In this document: in pieces, positions 56,486-63,961 of the stretch
How positions within the stretch are numbered: position 1 is the stretch's first letter
Layout: each line of letters begins with the position of its first letter
Assembly (NCBI GenBank): GCA_018402345.1
Contig: JAGYIV010000010.1
Location: 496,001-560,000 of the forward strand
DNA length: 64,000 nucleotides
Direction of reading: 5' to 3'
From: Terrimicrobiaceae bacterium
GTDB taxonomy: Bacteria > Verrucomicrobiota > Verrucomicrobiia > Chthoniobacterales > Terrimicrobiaceae
Made by a program: the position numbers and the translations under genes
The notes under the pieces: model-generated
The model's database searches: none
Seen by the model: the letters and a program-made list of their open reading frames with translations, nothing else
What the model was told of the DNA's origin: nothing

Positions 56486-56521
56486 ACCCTCACTTATAAA
56501 GAATGACTCACCAATTTTCCG

Positions 56522-56932
56522 TCAAGGTTCAACGACACTCAGTTTGGGAAATAGCTTTTGAAAATCTTTCGCATTCCGTGTAAGTAAACCCTCGAAGCGC
56601 AAAGCAAAAGAGCCAATCAAAACATCTGCGACAGGTCTCTTTAGTCCACCGCCTGTTCTTCGCTTGAGAATGTGTGTAGCCCATGCATCCGCCGCATTTT
56701 CAGTATCCACCACATCCCAAATCTCCTCAAAATCTATCCCCAAGCCTGTCAGGAAATTTTTCAGCGCAGCCATATCACCACCAAAGGCCGGAGCCAGTTC
56801 CACAAAAGTAACAGGGCTTATGACCACTCCCGAGGAAGACATTTGCAGAACCAGATTCTCGGACCTCTCCGCAAACTCAGGATCATCCAACCCGATGTCC
56901 AGCAATAGGCAGGTATCAACAACCCAAGCCAT
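56522..56932 (-). CDS. vapC: PIN-domain toxin, VapC-like
   Basis: A 136-residue PIN nuclease: AWVVDTCLLLDIGL (first Asp), SPVTFVELAPAFGG (Glu), RPVADVLIGSFALRFEGLLTRNAKDF (Asp and the terminal NAKDF motif). It directly abuts the upstream AbrB-type antitoxin gene with no spacer. Confidence 0.87.
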   Translation of the reverse strand: MAWVVDTCLLLDIGLDDPEFAERSENLVLQMSSSGVVISPVTFVELAPAFGGDMAALKNFLTGLGIDFEEIWDVVDTENAADAWATHILKRRTGGGLKRPVADVLIGSFALRFEGLLTRNAKDFQKLFPKLSVVEP

Positions 56933-57190
56933 TTAGGATCCTTCCCCCTCGCGCAGAACTCGCATCCAATCTGCCGTCGTGCCAAGTTCTCCAGATAAGT
57001 AATTTTTCATTGCCCCCCTCATCGCCCCCTTTTGCTTGGGCTTACGCTCCCCTACAAGTAATCTTATCTCGCTTTCCGAAATGTATTTCCATATAATTTT
57101 ACGACCAGGCAGCAGGCCCATTTTTTTCCGAATAAAAGAGGGCATGGAAACCTGCCCTCTCTCCGTTAATTTTGTAACCGCTTCTTTCAT
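56933..57190 (-). CDS. vapB: AbrB-type antitoxin
   Basis: An 85-residue protein with AbrB-like VTKLTERGQVSMPSFIRKKMGLLPGRKI and a C-terminal part rich in Lys and Gly. It is paired with the adjoining PIN toxin. A spacer of 266 bases with one long repeat separates it from the next TA pair. Confidence 0.8.
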   Translation of the reverse strand: MKEAVTKLTERGQVSMPSFIRKKMGLLPGRKIIWKYISESEIRLLVGERKPKQKGAMRGAMKNYLSGELGTTADWMRVLREGEGS

Positions 57191-57378
57191 TTTTTTAGAA
57201 TATCATGCCGTTCCATCATGTCAACGGTATTTTTTAAATCGATCCGGAGCAGGCCTGTGGACAACTGGCAAGGTTAAAAATCGAAAATTGTTATGAAACG
57301 CGGGGCATTCCCTTTTTATTGAGTTTGTAACTTCAAAAGGTTGAAATACCTTCAAAATTCCAGATTCAGGCAGAACCA

Positions 57379-57459
57379 AAATATGTCGATATGTGGGACC
57401 GGTATCTGACCCCTTTGACACCGCCGCCTCCCGTGTCACGATTTATGCCTAACCCTTCA
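57379..57459 (-). repeat. TA-island repeat: GTGGGACC-type block plus diverged palindrome
   Basis: AATATGTCGATATGTGGGAC at 57380, then TGACCCCTTTGACA, then a diverged palindrome TGTCACGATTTATGCC with ACCCTTCA. The final TCA (57457-57459) is the TGA stop codon of the RelE-like gene, so the repeat supplies the end of the gene. Confidence 0.65.
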
Positions 57460-57807
57460 GCGCCTTTTCAGAGCTCTGCGGATATCGTCATGAATGCCGA
57501 CTTCAAAGAATACCAGTTCGTGTTGAGGCTTTTCGACACGGAAGAGCAACCTGAGGCGAAGCCCGGCCCGGCACTCAAAGAGATCGGCCCCAAGTTTCCG
57601 GATTCCCGATCCTCGATGTGCGTGCGGTTTGCCCCATGCTTCTATCACAGACACCAAGGCCTCGTTCACATCCGCACGATCCTCTGCGGGAAGCATGCGA
57701 AGCTCGCCGAGAAAACGCTCAGTGAGCTGAATCCGCCAAGAGGTCTTCGAGGTTTCCGGTGAAGGTTTTGAGCGATCCGGCGCGGCGGTTTTGTTGGATT
57801 TCCTCAT
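57457..57807 (-). CDS. RelE/ParE-like toxin
   Basis: A 116-residue protein whose conserved part begins at WRIQLTERFLGELRML and includes RGSGIRKLGADLFECRAGLRLRLLFRVE, the RelE core with positive residues. The N-terminal 25 residues are low-complexity and overlap the antitoxin gene; no later start is available in frame. It probably forms a pair with the Phd-like gene upstream. Confidence 0.72.
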   Translation of the reverse strand: MRKSNKTAAPDRSKPSPETSKTSWRIQLTERFLGELRMLPAEDRADVNEALVSVIEAWGKPHAHRGSGIRKLGADLFECRAGLRLRLLFRVEKPQHELVFFEVGIHDDIRRALKRR

Positions 57808-58006
57808 GGGCTTGGACTGAAAGACGACCCACCTCGGCCTCGGTGGCTCCATACTCCCGCAAAGCGTAATCGGTGGATTCCACAGTGACGGGACGCAAGG
57901 CGATAATCTGATCCCCGTAAAGAATGCCAACATCCTCGCCGCACGCTGCAGCTTTGAGCCAAAATGTCAGATTTGTTCGGGCTTTGGTGGGACTGAGAGT
58001 TTGCAT
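57719..58006 (-). CDS. Phd/YefM-like antitoxin
   Basis: A 95-residue protein. QTLSPTKARTNLTFWLKAAACGEDVGILYGDQIIALRPV is the Phd/YefM N-terminal DNA-binding pattern; the tail is acidic and helical. It overlaps the toxin gene by 89 bases. The 171 bases before it show no gene. Confidence 0.75.
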   Translation of the reverse strand: MQTLSPTKARTNLTFWLKAAACGEDVGILYGDQIIALRPVTVESTDYALREYGATEAEVGRLSVQAHEEIQQNRRAGSLKTFTGNLEDLLADSAH

Positions 58007-58177
58007 CAGCGAAAAATGCGACTTTACCGCGTCGCTGTCAAGCCGCCATAGTGTTTTTATTTGAAATCACCAGCCTCACCTGTGCCCAGCATCCCCTCGC
58101 CCCCTTCTCGGCAAAATCATTTTGTTCTGGAAATGTGTAGCGGCGGTCTATGACCGCCGGGTCGGTTCGTCATCAGC

Positions 58178-58441
58178 CTATCCAAACAAATTGTCGAAAT
58201 CATTATGCGAACCAACCCAAAACCAATGAATCTCTTCACCATTCCTTCGACCGACGGCCCGATATTTTGCTGAAATCCTTACAGACCAGATATCTTTTGT
58301 TCCGGCTAACTTCTTAAAACGCAAAGAAGGATGATCTGGAGAAGACTCAAAGAGTTTGTATGCCTGTTTGGCATCTTTGCGCACTACGGAGTCTAAATCA
58401 TTATAGGCGCGCCAAAAGCTTGGTCTCGCAAAAGACTTCAC
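58178..58441 (-). CDS. RelE/ParE-family toxin
   Basis: An 87-residue protein: FARPSFWRAYNDLDSVVRKDAKQAYKLFESSPDHPSLRFKKL, then WSVRISAKYRAVGRR and WFWVGSHNDFDNLF, the typical HigB/RelE-like C-terminus. It overlaps the upstream antitoxin gene by 4 bases. Confidence 0.87.
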   Translation of the reverse strand: MKSFARPSFWRAYNDLDSVVRKDAKQAYKLFESSPDHPSLRFKKLAGTKDIWSVRISAKYRAVGRRNGEEIHWFWVGSHNDFDNLFG

Positions 58442-58656
58442 AATTTTTCAAAATCGAACTGCTCCGAACCCTCTTCTTCACATGCCCGAGCGAATGCCTC
58501 GAGCTTGATTCGAGGTTTGTCGGTATTAACTATTTTTTCCCATCGGTCATCCTCCGACCTCTCGAAGAGAAATCGCGCAAAATCAGCAACCTCAATTTGT
58601 TTCTCAACAGGCAATGCCTCAAAGATTTGAATGAATTCCAGAGTCTTTACACTCAT
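58438..58656 (-). CDS. DUF2281-like antitoxin
   Basis: A 72-residue acidic helical protein: EFIQIFEALPVEKQIEVADFARFLFERSE is typical of DUF2281/SMc-type antitoxins encoded with RelE-like toxins. The ATGA overlap with the toxin gene supports the pair. Confidence 0.78.
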   Translation of the reverse strand: MSVKTLEFIQIFEALPVEKQIEVADFARFLFERSEDDRWEKIVNTDKPRIKLEAFARACEEEGSEQFDFEKL

Positions 58657-58714
58657 AAACCAAACATATGACCCTTGATAAATTTTACAAACTTTATTTT
58701 TTCAGACCCTTTGC

Positions 58715-58747
58715 AAAATATGTCAATGTGTGAGACCGACCCCCACC
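58715..58747 (-). repeat. TA-island repeat, GTGAGACC-type block
   Basis: AAAATATGTCAATGTGTGAG, then ACCGACCCCC; related to the blocks at 57379 and 61441. Confidence 0.6.
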
Positions 58748-58805
58748 CACCCGCTACTCGCCACCAGTTACTCGCTACCCGCCACAGCTGCTCAGCCGCC
58801 TACTA

Positions 58806-58832
58806 TGTCAAGAATTAATTCCTGACCCCTTC
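58806..58832 (-). repeat. Palindromic TA-island repeat, copy 7
   Basis: TGTCAAGAATTAATTCCTGA then CCCCTTC, 20 bases beyond the BrnA stop. This is one of the best-preserved copies. CCACAGCTGCTCAG lies just before it, as at 61370 and 62750. Confidence 0.78.
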
Positions 58833-58852
58833 AACTCAAACATTTCCAGATT

Positions 58853-59128
58853 TTAACGGAACGAGCCCGTTAGAGATTTATGATTTTGATGCTCTTGCTG
58901 AATGCGCTCCGAAACCCAAAGTTTGATAAGCGACTGCCTGCTTAAGCCAACCAATTTGGACTGCAAGTCCAGCTTTTGAATGATCCACTCGGGAAAATCC
59001 ACATTCACGCGGCGCGACTCCAAGCCAGGACGATGTATGGAAGTCTCGTCGATGTAATGGGTGATATCCTCCCCATCGTCAAAGCGTTGTTCAAATTCCT
59101 GTGCTGTTATTGTAGATGGATTCTTCAT
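58853..59128 (-). CDS. brnA: BrnA antitoxin
   Basis: A 91-residue protein. The C-terminal ribbon-helix-helix (SRRVNVDFPEWIIQKLDLQSKLVGLSRQSLIKLWVSERI) follows a flexible toxin-binding N-terminus (MKNPSTITAQEFEQRFDDGEDI). This is the BrnA pattern. Its start overlaps the end of brnT by 38 bases. Confidence 0.88.
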   Translation of the reverse strand: MKNPSTITAQEFEQRFDDGEDITHYIDETSIHRPGLESRRVNVDFPEWIIQKLDLQSKLVGLSRQSLIKLWVSERIQQEHQNHKSLTGSFR

Positions 59129-59363
59129 TTTGTCTTGTTCGTCTTACAGAGATGATTAGCGTTCGGTCCTCTCTTTTCGTGAAAATGGCCGTCCAAAGCT
59201 TCCCGCCGAACTCCGCCACGAGACCGCTTCGGGGTTCATCCGAAAAGCGTGCCACAAACTCGACTCGCTTAGGGTCGATCCATAGGGCTTTCGCCTGCTC
59301 GAAATCCATCCCATGCTTCGCTTGATTGGAATCGCTTTTGGCTTTGTCATATTCAAACCCCAC
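59091..59363 (-). CDS. brnT: BrnT toxin
   Basis: A 90-residue RelE-fold ribonuclease: FEYDKAKSDSNQAKHGMDFEQAKALWID is diagnostic for BrnT, and RTLIISVRRTRQNE the C-terminal part. The order brnT then brnA is the usual one. Confidence 0.9.
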   Translation of the reverse strand: MGFEYDKAKSDSNQAKHGMDFEQAKALWIDPKRVEFVARFSDEPRSGLVAEFGGKLWTAIFTKREDRTLIISVRRTRQNEESIYNNSTGI

Positions 59364-59471
59364 TATGGTATATTACCTATACCTCTCAGGGCGTCAATGA
59401 GAATTTCTTGACGAACTAAGGCCTGCTTTTCAAAATTCAATATCGCGATGCTCGGGACTGAGGACTCTAGA

Positions 59472-59580
59472 AAATGCGACAAAACGCAGATCTGACTCTT
59501 CACACGCGCAGATATGTTAAGAATTAATTCCTGACCCCTCTGACGCAGATATGGCAAGAATTCAGTTGCTGACTCATCAG
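59472..59580 (-). repeat. Long TA-island repeat, copies 8 and 9 in tandem
   Basis: GCGACAAAACGCAGATCTGA begins a 70-base unit that ends in GAATTAATTCCTGACCCC; a second, shortened unit (GACGCAGATATGGCAAGAATTC) follows at once. Read on the minus strand the unit translates to ISARVKSQICVLSHF, as do the copies at 60355 and 62811. Confidence 0.7.
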
Positions 59581-59617
59581 AGACCTGCCCCCTCAGACTC
59601 AGACTTTGCCTGCTTTT

Positions 59618-59857
59618 TTAGGTTAACCGGTCTGTTTCTGCCGGCGTTTCATCCCCTGCGGCATCGAGAAATTTCAGATAGTCTTTGCGGCGACCTCTTG
59701 CAGCCTCACGGCGAAGGTGCTCCAGAGTTTGCCATGCAGCCATTTTCTCGCCCGCCGCGCTACTCACGAATTGGTTCACACTCATCCCCTCCGCTTTCGC
59801 AAGGCGGCGGATCGTTTTTAGGAGCGAATCAGGAAGCTTTATAGTCAGTGTGCTCAT
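59618..59857 (-). CDS. Ribbon-helix-helix antitoxin paired with a PIN toxin
   Basis: A 79-residue protein starting with STLTIKLPDSLLKTIRRLAKAEGMSVNQFVSSAAGEKMAAWQ, a typical RHH sequence, followed by an acidic tail. It follows the PIN gene with a 4-base overlap. It is a paralogue of the protein at 60618. Confidence 0.8.
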   Translation of the reverse strand: MSTLTIKLPDSLLKTIRRLAKAEGMSVNQFVSSAAGEKMAAWQTLEHLRREAARGRRKDYLKFLDAAGDETPAETDRLT

Positions 59858-60276
59858 GGTTTGTGAAAAATAAGCCGATAGAAATCGCCGGGAGTCATGG
59901 CCTGAATGCCAAGTTGGTCGCTGCCCGCGAAATCTCTCGTGTTGTGAGTGACAATGTAGCGCGCCCCGGCCGCAAAAGCCAACTCCAAAATAAAATCATC
60001 ATCGGGATCTTTTAAAAAGGGACGCCAGAGAAAATGCACATCCTGATGATGACAAATCGAGGCAAGGTAGCGCAAGAATGCCTGCGCATCCTCCAGAGTC
60101 TGTCTGGCCTGCAAATTCTCGGGGCGACAGAGCACTTCCTGCCATTCCGCATAAAGAGCCACAGACAAACAAGGCTCAATTCCATCGATCGGCAAAGAGC
60201 GCAAAATCCTGTTGCTGGCTCCCTCCAGAGAACGGGCTGCAGCCACCAAAACGCATGTGTCTAAAACAATCCGCAC
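59854..60276 (-). CDS. PIN-domain toxin (COG1569/PIN_3 type)
   Basis: A 140-residue nuclease: RIVLDTCVLVAAARS (Asp), LSVALYAEWQEVL (Glu), FLKDPDDDFILELAFAAGARYIVTHNTRDF (Asp cluster and end motif). The toxin gene comes before the RHH gene. Sequence and layout are closely repeated at 60826, which suggests a tandem duplication. Confidence 0.86.
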   Translation of the reverse strand: MRIVLDTCVLVAAARSLEGASNRILRSLPIDGIEPCLSVALYAEWQEVLCRPENLQARQTLEDAQAFLRYLASICHHQDVHFLWRPFLKDPDDDFILELAFAAGARYIVTHNTRDFAGSDQLGIQAMTPGDFYRLIFHKP

Positions 60277-60354
60277 AAGAGTTCTTTAAAAAGACCATCT
60301 CCTTTTTTACAAGCAAAAAAAAACGATTCCACATTGGGAAATGTATTGAGTCGG

Positions 60355-60428
60355 CCAAATATGTGAATGTGTAAAACTGACTCTTGACACGGGCAAATAT
60401 GTCAAGAATTAATTCCTGACCCCTCAAG
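60355..60428 (-). repeat. Long TA-island repeat, copy 10
   Basis: CAAATATGTGAATGTGTAAA, CTGACTCTTGACACGGGCAA and the palindrome TGTCAAGAATTAATTCCTGA are joined in one 74-base block. The 341-base gap 60277-60617 holds this and copy 11 but no gene. Confidence 0.7.
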
Positions 60429-60593
60429 CACCCCAAAGTTGCTTTCATGCTTACTTGTTTACCATCTTGCTGGCCAATGTCAACCCATCTTTCGAATCAT
60501 AAAAATTGGCACCGCCTCTCGCGCCCTTTTCACTACTCACAAAATTTCCTGTTGATTTGCTCTGATACTACTGACGCATCACAACGCCTCCCA

Positions 60594-60620
60594 TGTCAAG
60601 AATTCATGCCTGCCCCCTCA
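60594..60620 (-). repeat. Palindromic TA-island repeat, copy 11
   Basis: TGTCAAGAATTCATGCCTGC then CCCCTCA. The final TCA (60618-60620) is the TGA stop codon of the RHH antitoxin, so repeat and gene share bases. Confidence 0.75.
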
Positions 60621-60854
60621 AATCTCGTCTCCGGGAAGGGCCGGCACATCAGGCACATTAGCCAAGTAGTTGTCCCAATCCTGGCGACTGCCTTGGGATG
60701 CTTCTTTGCGTAAGTAGTCAAGCGACGACATGACCGCAAGCTTTTCTCCGGCCGCGATCGACAAAAACTGCTCAACCGAAAATCCATTTTGTTTGCCTAA
60801 AGTCTCGATCCCCTGTTTCACGCCGTCAGGGAGTTGAATGCTGATTGTGCTCAT
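60618..60854 (-). CDS. Ribbon-helix-helix antitoxin, paralogue of the one at 59618
   Basis: A 78-residue protein: STISIQLPDGVKQGIETLGKQNGFSVEQFLSIAAGEKLAVM, an RHH domain, and an acidic C-terminus. Its stop codon lies inside the adjoining palindromic repeat. It overlaps the PIN gene by 29 bases. Confidence 0.8.
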   Translation of the reverse strand: MSTISIQLPDGVKQGIETLGKQNGFSVEQFLSIAAGEKLAVMSSLDYLRKEASQGSRQDWDNYLANVPDVPALPGDEI

Positions 60855-61272
60855 GTATGGTTTCGAAGGATTTTAAGAAATTCCAGAGCGTAATTGCGGG
60901 AATACCAAGCTGCAGAGATCCCCTAAAATCGCCAATGTTGTGTGTGACAATGAAATCACAGTTCGCAGCGAACGCAAGTTCCAAAACCATGTCATCATCA
61001 GGATCAGGCAAAAAAGGTCGCCAGAGATAGTGAATGTCCTGCAGTCGCGCACAGGAAGCAAGCTGCCGCAAAAAGCCCAGCGTCGTGTCAATGCTGGTTT
61101 CTGGCGGAAGGTTCTGTGCCCTTGTCAGCACGGCCACCCATTCCATGTAAAGGGAAATGGAGAGGCAAACTTCAAAGCGCCGCAAGGGAATCATTTCAAT
61201 CAGGGCAAAGCTGGCGCCTCTTCGCGAACGAGCGGCTGCCACCATGACACTTGTATCCAAAACAACTCGCAC
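60826..61272 (-). CDS. PIN-domain toxin, paralogue of the one at 59854
   Basis: A 148-residue nuclease with RVVLDTSVMVAAARS, LSISLYMEWVAVL and FLPDPDDDMVLELAFAANCDFIVTHN, matching its neighbour segment by segment. The GTG at 61272 gives the same N-terminus as the paralogue; an ATG 15 bases earlier is possible. Confidence 0.85.
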   Translation of the reverse strand: MRVVLDTSVMVAAARSRRGASFALIEMIPLRRFEVCLSISLYMEWVAVLTRAQNLPPETSIDTTLGFLRQLASCARLQDIHYLWRPFLPDPDDDMVLELAFAANCDFIVTHNIGDFRGSLQLGIPAITLWNFLKSFETIHEHNQHSTP

Positions 61273-61397
61273 AAATTCAATACACAAAATTTATAGAGCT
61301 TTGTCGAGCTCAAATTCAAGCCAGAATTGGAATTTGTAGCGTCTGTGCGTAAACGCCCACTGTCAGCCACTCGCTACAGCTGCGTAGCAGCCTCAAA

Positions 61398-61426
61398 TGT
61401 CAATAATTAATTCCTGACCCCTTAAG
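61398..61426 (-). repeat. Palindromic TA-island repeat, copy 12
   Basis: TGTCAATAATTAATTCCTGA then CCCCTTAA, preceded by CTACAGCTGCGTAGCAGCCT. Confidence 0.72.
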
Positions 61427-61436
61427 CACAAAGAAG

Positions 61437-61940
61437 TTGCAAAATATGTCGATATGTGGGACCGACCCCTTTTACTACTTTCAGCGTTGGGGCATCGAGT
61501 TACACTTCCGCGAACTCAAAACCCTCCTCGGCATGGAGATCCTGCGTTGCCGTTCGCCACACATGACCACACGCGAACTTCTTATGCACTTCATCGCCTA
61601 CAATGTCATCCGCTACGTCATGCAATCAGCCTCCATCCGCCATAACAAACCACTGGCACGCATCAGCTTCAAAGGATCTCTTGACACCCTCCGCCACTGG
61701 GCGCCCCTTCTTGACGCCGCCCGTAAATCCCAACGCAAACAACGTGAACTCCTTCTTGAAATGCTTCGCATCATCGCTTCAGACCCGCTCCCGGAACGCC
61801 CCAATCGCTCCGAACCTCGAGCCAAAAAACGCAGATCTAAAAACTACCAACTCCTGACTAAACCCCGCAAATCCATAGGTCACCTCCCGAGAAGAAATCG
61901 CCCATCAAAAAAAACAAAAAACGTCCAAAACCGAGCTTAA
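61437..61940 (+). pseudogene. IS4-type transposase, C-terminal fragment
   Basis: After a few repeat-derived residues, the frame reads YYFQRWGIELHFRELKTLLGMEILR, the last catalytic block (Glu) of an IS4/IS1634-like transposase. It continues to a basic C-terminal tail. The first two thirds, with both catalytic Asp, are absent. The left break falls exactly at the GACCCC end of the repeat at 61441-61470. Confidence 0.75.
61441..61470 (-). repeat. TA-island repeat, GTGGGACC-type block
   Basis: AAAATATGTCGATATGTGGG then ACCGACCCCT; the transposase fragment begins at its end. Confidence 0.65.
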
Positions 61941-61945
61941 GTTAG

Positions 61946-61970
61946 CGCCATTCATGCCTGTCCCCTTACT
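61946..61970 (-). repeat. Palindromic TA-island repeat, copy 13 (partial)
   Basis: CGCCATTCATGCCTGTCCCC with TTACT keeps only the right half of the palindrome; it lies 5 bases after the transposase fragment stop. Confidence 0.5.
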
Positions 61971-62028
61971 AAGCCTTTATCATTTTTCAAGCTTGACAAT
62001 CATAAGTCGTAAAACATAATGTCTAATT

Positions 62029-62256
62029 ATGCGAATCACACTCTCCATACCTGACGCAGTGGCCCATCGGTTCCAAGCAGCCGTTCCACCTCGACAGCGC
62101 TCACGACATATTAGCCGACTCATTGAGACCAGTTTGGCAAGCCATGAGGCGGCTCTGGTCGCAGCCTGCCAGGCAGCCAATCAAGATAGCGATCTGGAGC
62201 GCGAGATTGATGAATGGCAGGCATTCCATGATGAAATCGCGGAGGAGGCACCGTGA
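62029..62256 (+). CDS. Antitoxin of a MazF-type module
   Basis: A 75-residue protein. RITLSIPDAVAHRFQAAVPPRQRSRHISRLIETSLASHEAAL resembles a ribbon-helix-helix domain, and the acidic tail (DLEREIDEWQAFHDEIAEEA) is the expected MazF-binding part. It overlaps the toxin gene by 4 bases. This is one of two TA pairs of the island on the plus strand. Confidence 0.82.
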   Translation: MRITLSIPDAVAHRFQAAVPPRQRSRHISRLIETSLASHEAALVAACQAANQDSDLEREIDEWQAFHDEIAEEAP

Positions 62257-62576
62257 ACCGAGGCGATATCTGGTGGGTGGCACTCGACCCTAGCCAAGGC
62301 GCGGAGATCAAGAAAACCCGGCCCTGCGTCGTTCTTACAAATCACATACTAAACCGTTTGCGTAAAACCGTTGTTGTTGTGCCCCTTTCCACAGCAGCCA
62401 AGCCACATCCCCCAATCACCATTCCCGTTAATTGCCAAGGGAGACCAGCTGTAGCCGTGATCGATCAGGTTCGAGCCGTCGCAAAACATCGGCTACAATC
62501 AAGAATAGAATCTCTGGATTCGAAGGATTTGAGTGCAATTGCACGAGCCCTGTCAACGATTCTCGAAATCCGATAA
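62253..62576 (+). CDS. mazF: MazF/PemK-family mRNA interferase toxin
   Basis: A 107-residue endoribonuclease: NRGDIWWVALDPSQGAEIKKTRPCVVLTNHILN gives the conserved loop with the catalytic Arg, and VVVPLSTA and AVIDQVRAVAKHRL follow. Length and motifs are complete. Confidence 0.92.
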   Translation: MNRGDIWWVALDPSQGAEIKKTRPCVVLTNHILNRLRKTVVVVPLSTAAKPHPPITIPVNCQGRPAVAVIDQVRAVAKHRLQSRIESLDSKDLSAIARALSTILEIR

Positions 62577-62774
62577 ATTCTATCTCCTAACTCCTGCGCG
62601 AAGCGCCTCCGACATCCGCTATCAGCCCTCGGCTGCGCATCATCCCAGTCCTCGGCAGCCATAGTCAGCCGCTGCAGCGCCAATGTCGCTTGGGCACACT
62701 TTCTCCGCAGCTATCTTCTATCTCCGATCTTCTATCTTCTGCGCCACCCGCCACAGCTGCGCAGTAGCCTATTA

Positions 62775-62801
62775 TGTCAAGACAGTTGCTGACCCCTTCA
62801 A
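62775..62801 (-). repeat. Palindromic TA-island repeat, copy 14 (variant core)
   Basis: TGTCAAGACAGTTGCTGACC then CCTTCAA: the outer arms are kept, but the GAATTAATTC core is replaced. CCACAGCTGCGCAG lies just before it. Confidence 0.62.
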
Positions 62802-62810
62802 CGAAAGAAA

Positions 62811-62877
62811 AATGGGACAAAACGCAGACCTGACTCTTCATACGCGCAGATATGTCAAGAATTTGCTGACCCCTCAA
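62811..62877 (-). repeat. Long TA-island repeat, copy 15
   Basis: GGGACAAAACGCAGACCTGA through TGTCAAGAATTTGCTGAC to CCCCTCAA. Its right edge is the exact break point of the IS3 orfA fragment. Confidence 0.7.
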
Positions 62878-63067
62878 ACTCTTGTGAATCGTTTTCTCTT
62901 CTTTCATGGCCTCAAGGGCCACCCGCGCCTTGAAGGCGCCATCGTGTCTTCTGCGTTTGGCTTTCATTTCTGTGGTTGGTTGTAGGTTTATTGACCTCTT
63001 CCAACCACCGCTTTTTATCTCTTAACCGCTGGTCCGATTTTCGGGTCCACCTCAGACTTTCCGGACA
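62875..63067 (-). mobile_element. IS3-family left-end remnant with truncated orfA
   Basis: The minus strand reads TGTCCGGAAAGTCTGAGGTG at 63067, a typical IS3-group terminal sequence, then about 100 bases of leader, then an ATG at 62967 that begins MKAKRRRHDGAFKARVALEA, the helix-turn-helix start of OrfA. After about 30 codons the frame runs into the island repeat. Everything downstream of the element (rest of orfA, orfB, right end) is gone. Confidence 0.72.
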
Positions 63068-63075
63068 GACTTTAA

Positions 63076-63345
63076 CTAATAGTGGTATCTTGCTTGAGCA
63101 AAAAGCACATGATTTCCTGCCACTCTGTAAACCAACCGATGCTCTTGGGTGATTCTCCGGGACCACACACCTTCACCCAAGTTCCGTAGCGGCTCCGGTT
63201 TTCCCAATCCATCAAAAGGATCGCGCCTAATGGCTTCGACCAGCTCAAGGACTTTGATAGCGGTCTTGCGGTTCGTAGAAACCCAAAAATGCAAATCCTC
63301 TAGGAAATCGCGATCGAAGACCAGTATGCGATCGGTAGAATTCAT
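63076..63345 (-). CDS. yoeB: Txe/YoeB-family toxin
   Basis: An 89-residue RelE-fold mRNA interferase. RILVFDRDFLEDLHFWVSTNRKTAIKVLELVEAIRRDPFDGLGKPEPLR and WSRRITQEHRLVYRV contain the catalytic Glu, Arg and His-Arg pattern, and the C-terminus ends in ARYHY, as in YoeB. It overlaps the antitoxin gene by 4 bases. The IS3 remnant ends 9 bases after the stop. Confidence 0.93.
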   Translation of the reverse strand: MNSTDRILVFDRDFLEDLHFWVSTNRKTAIKVLELVEAIRRDPFDGLGKPEPLRNLGEGVWSRRITQEHRLVYRVAGNHVLFAQARYHY

Positions 63346-63617
63346 CGCAACCCCGACCTCGCCGCCAACGCGTCGACCGATAAAAGCTCCCCCTCCCCGT
63401 TATCCAAACGCTTGAGTGCGGCGAGAAGACGCTCTGCATTTGCTGGGGATCTCAGAAGGTGCGCGGTTTCCTGGAGTCCCTCCCATTCATCCAAGGGAAG
63501 CATCACGATCGATTCTGTGCCACGCCGCGACACGACCACCGGCTCGCGCGTCGATACCGTTTTATCCCAGACTTCCGCCAAATGATCCCGCGCTGTAGAA
63601 TAGGTGATATTGCTCAT
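63342..63617 (-). CDS. yefM: YefM/Phd-family antitoxin
   Basis: A 91-residue protein: SNITYSTARDHLAEVWDKTVSTREPVVVSRRGTESIVMLPLDEWEGLQETAHLL is the YefM core, followed by an acidic toxin-binding helix. The ATG at 63617 gives the family's N-terminus. It represses its own operon in related systems. Confidence 0.92.
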   Translation of the reverse strand: MSNITYSTARDHLAEVWDKTVSTREPVVVSRRGTESIVMLPLDEWEGLQETAHLLRSPANAERLLAALKRLDNGEGELLSVDALAARSGLR

Positions 63618-63810
63618 AGGTCCACTCTTAAACCTGTTCAATGTTTCTGTCCAACTTAATTTTTAAGTTTTTTGTGAGAGTCAAATTGCCGAAAAAGCTG
63701 AAAAGTAGCGGGAGGCCAGGACCGCTGTGAGGGGTAGCTTCTCGCCTAAAATGAGAGAAAATCCACGCAGACCCCAGTTTTCCGACTCGAGCACCCCTCC
63801 CATAGGCACT

Positions 63811-63918
63811 TTACAAAAACACGATGATTTGTGAGGCTTCATACTCAAAAAATGTTACAAAACGCAGAACTGACTCTTCAAACACGCAGATATGTCAATA
63901 ATTAATTCCGACCCGTTT
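63811..63918 (-). repeat. Long TA-island repeat, copy 16
   Basis: Same order as 51990-52095: TTACAAAAACACGA, CGCAGAACTGACTCTTCA, TGTCAATAATTAATTCC, GACCCG. The 383 bases 63618-64000 contain this and the next repeat but no gene. Confidence 0.68.
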
Positions 63919-63961
63919 GATTTCAGCGGCGGATCCGCTTTAGCGGACCCTGGGCCCGGTC

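Noticed and set aside
59363-59557. Minus-strand frame with ISARVKSQICVLSHF, also at 60176 and 62665
   Set aside because: The shared peptide is just the translation of the dispersed repeat, not a protein family.
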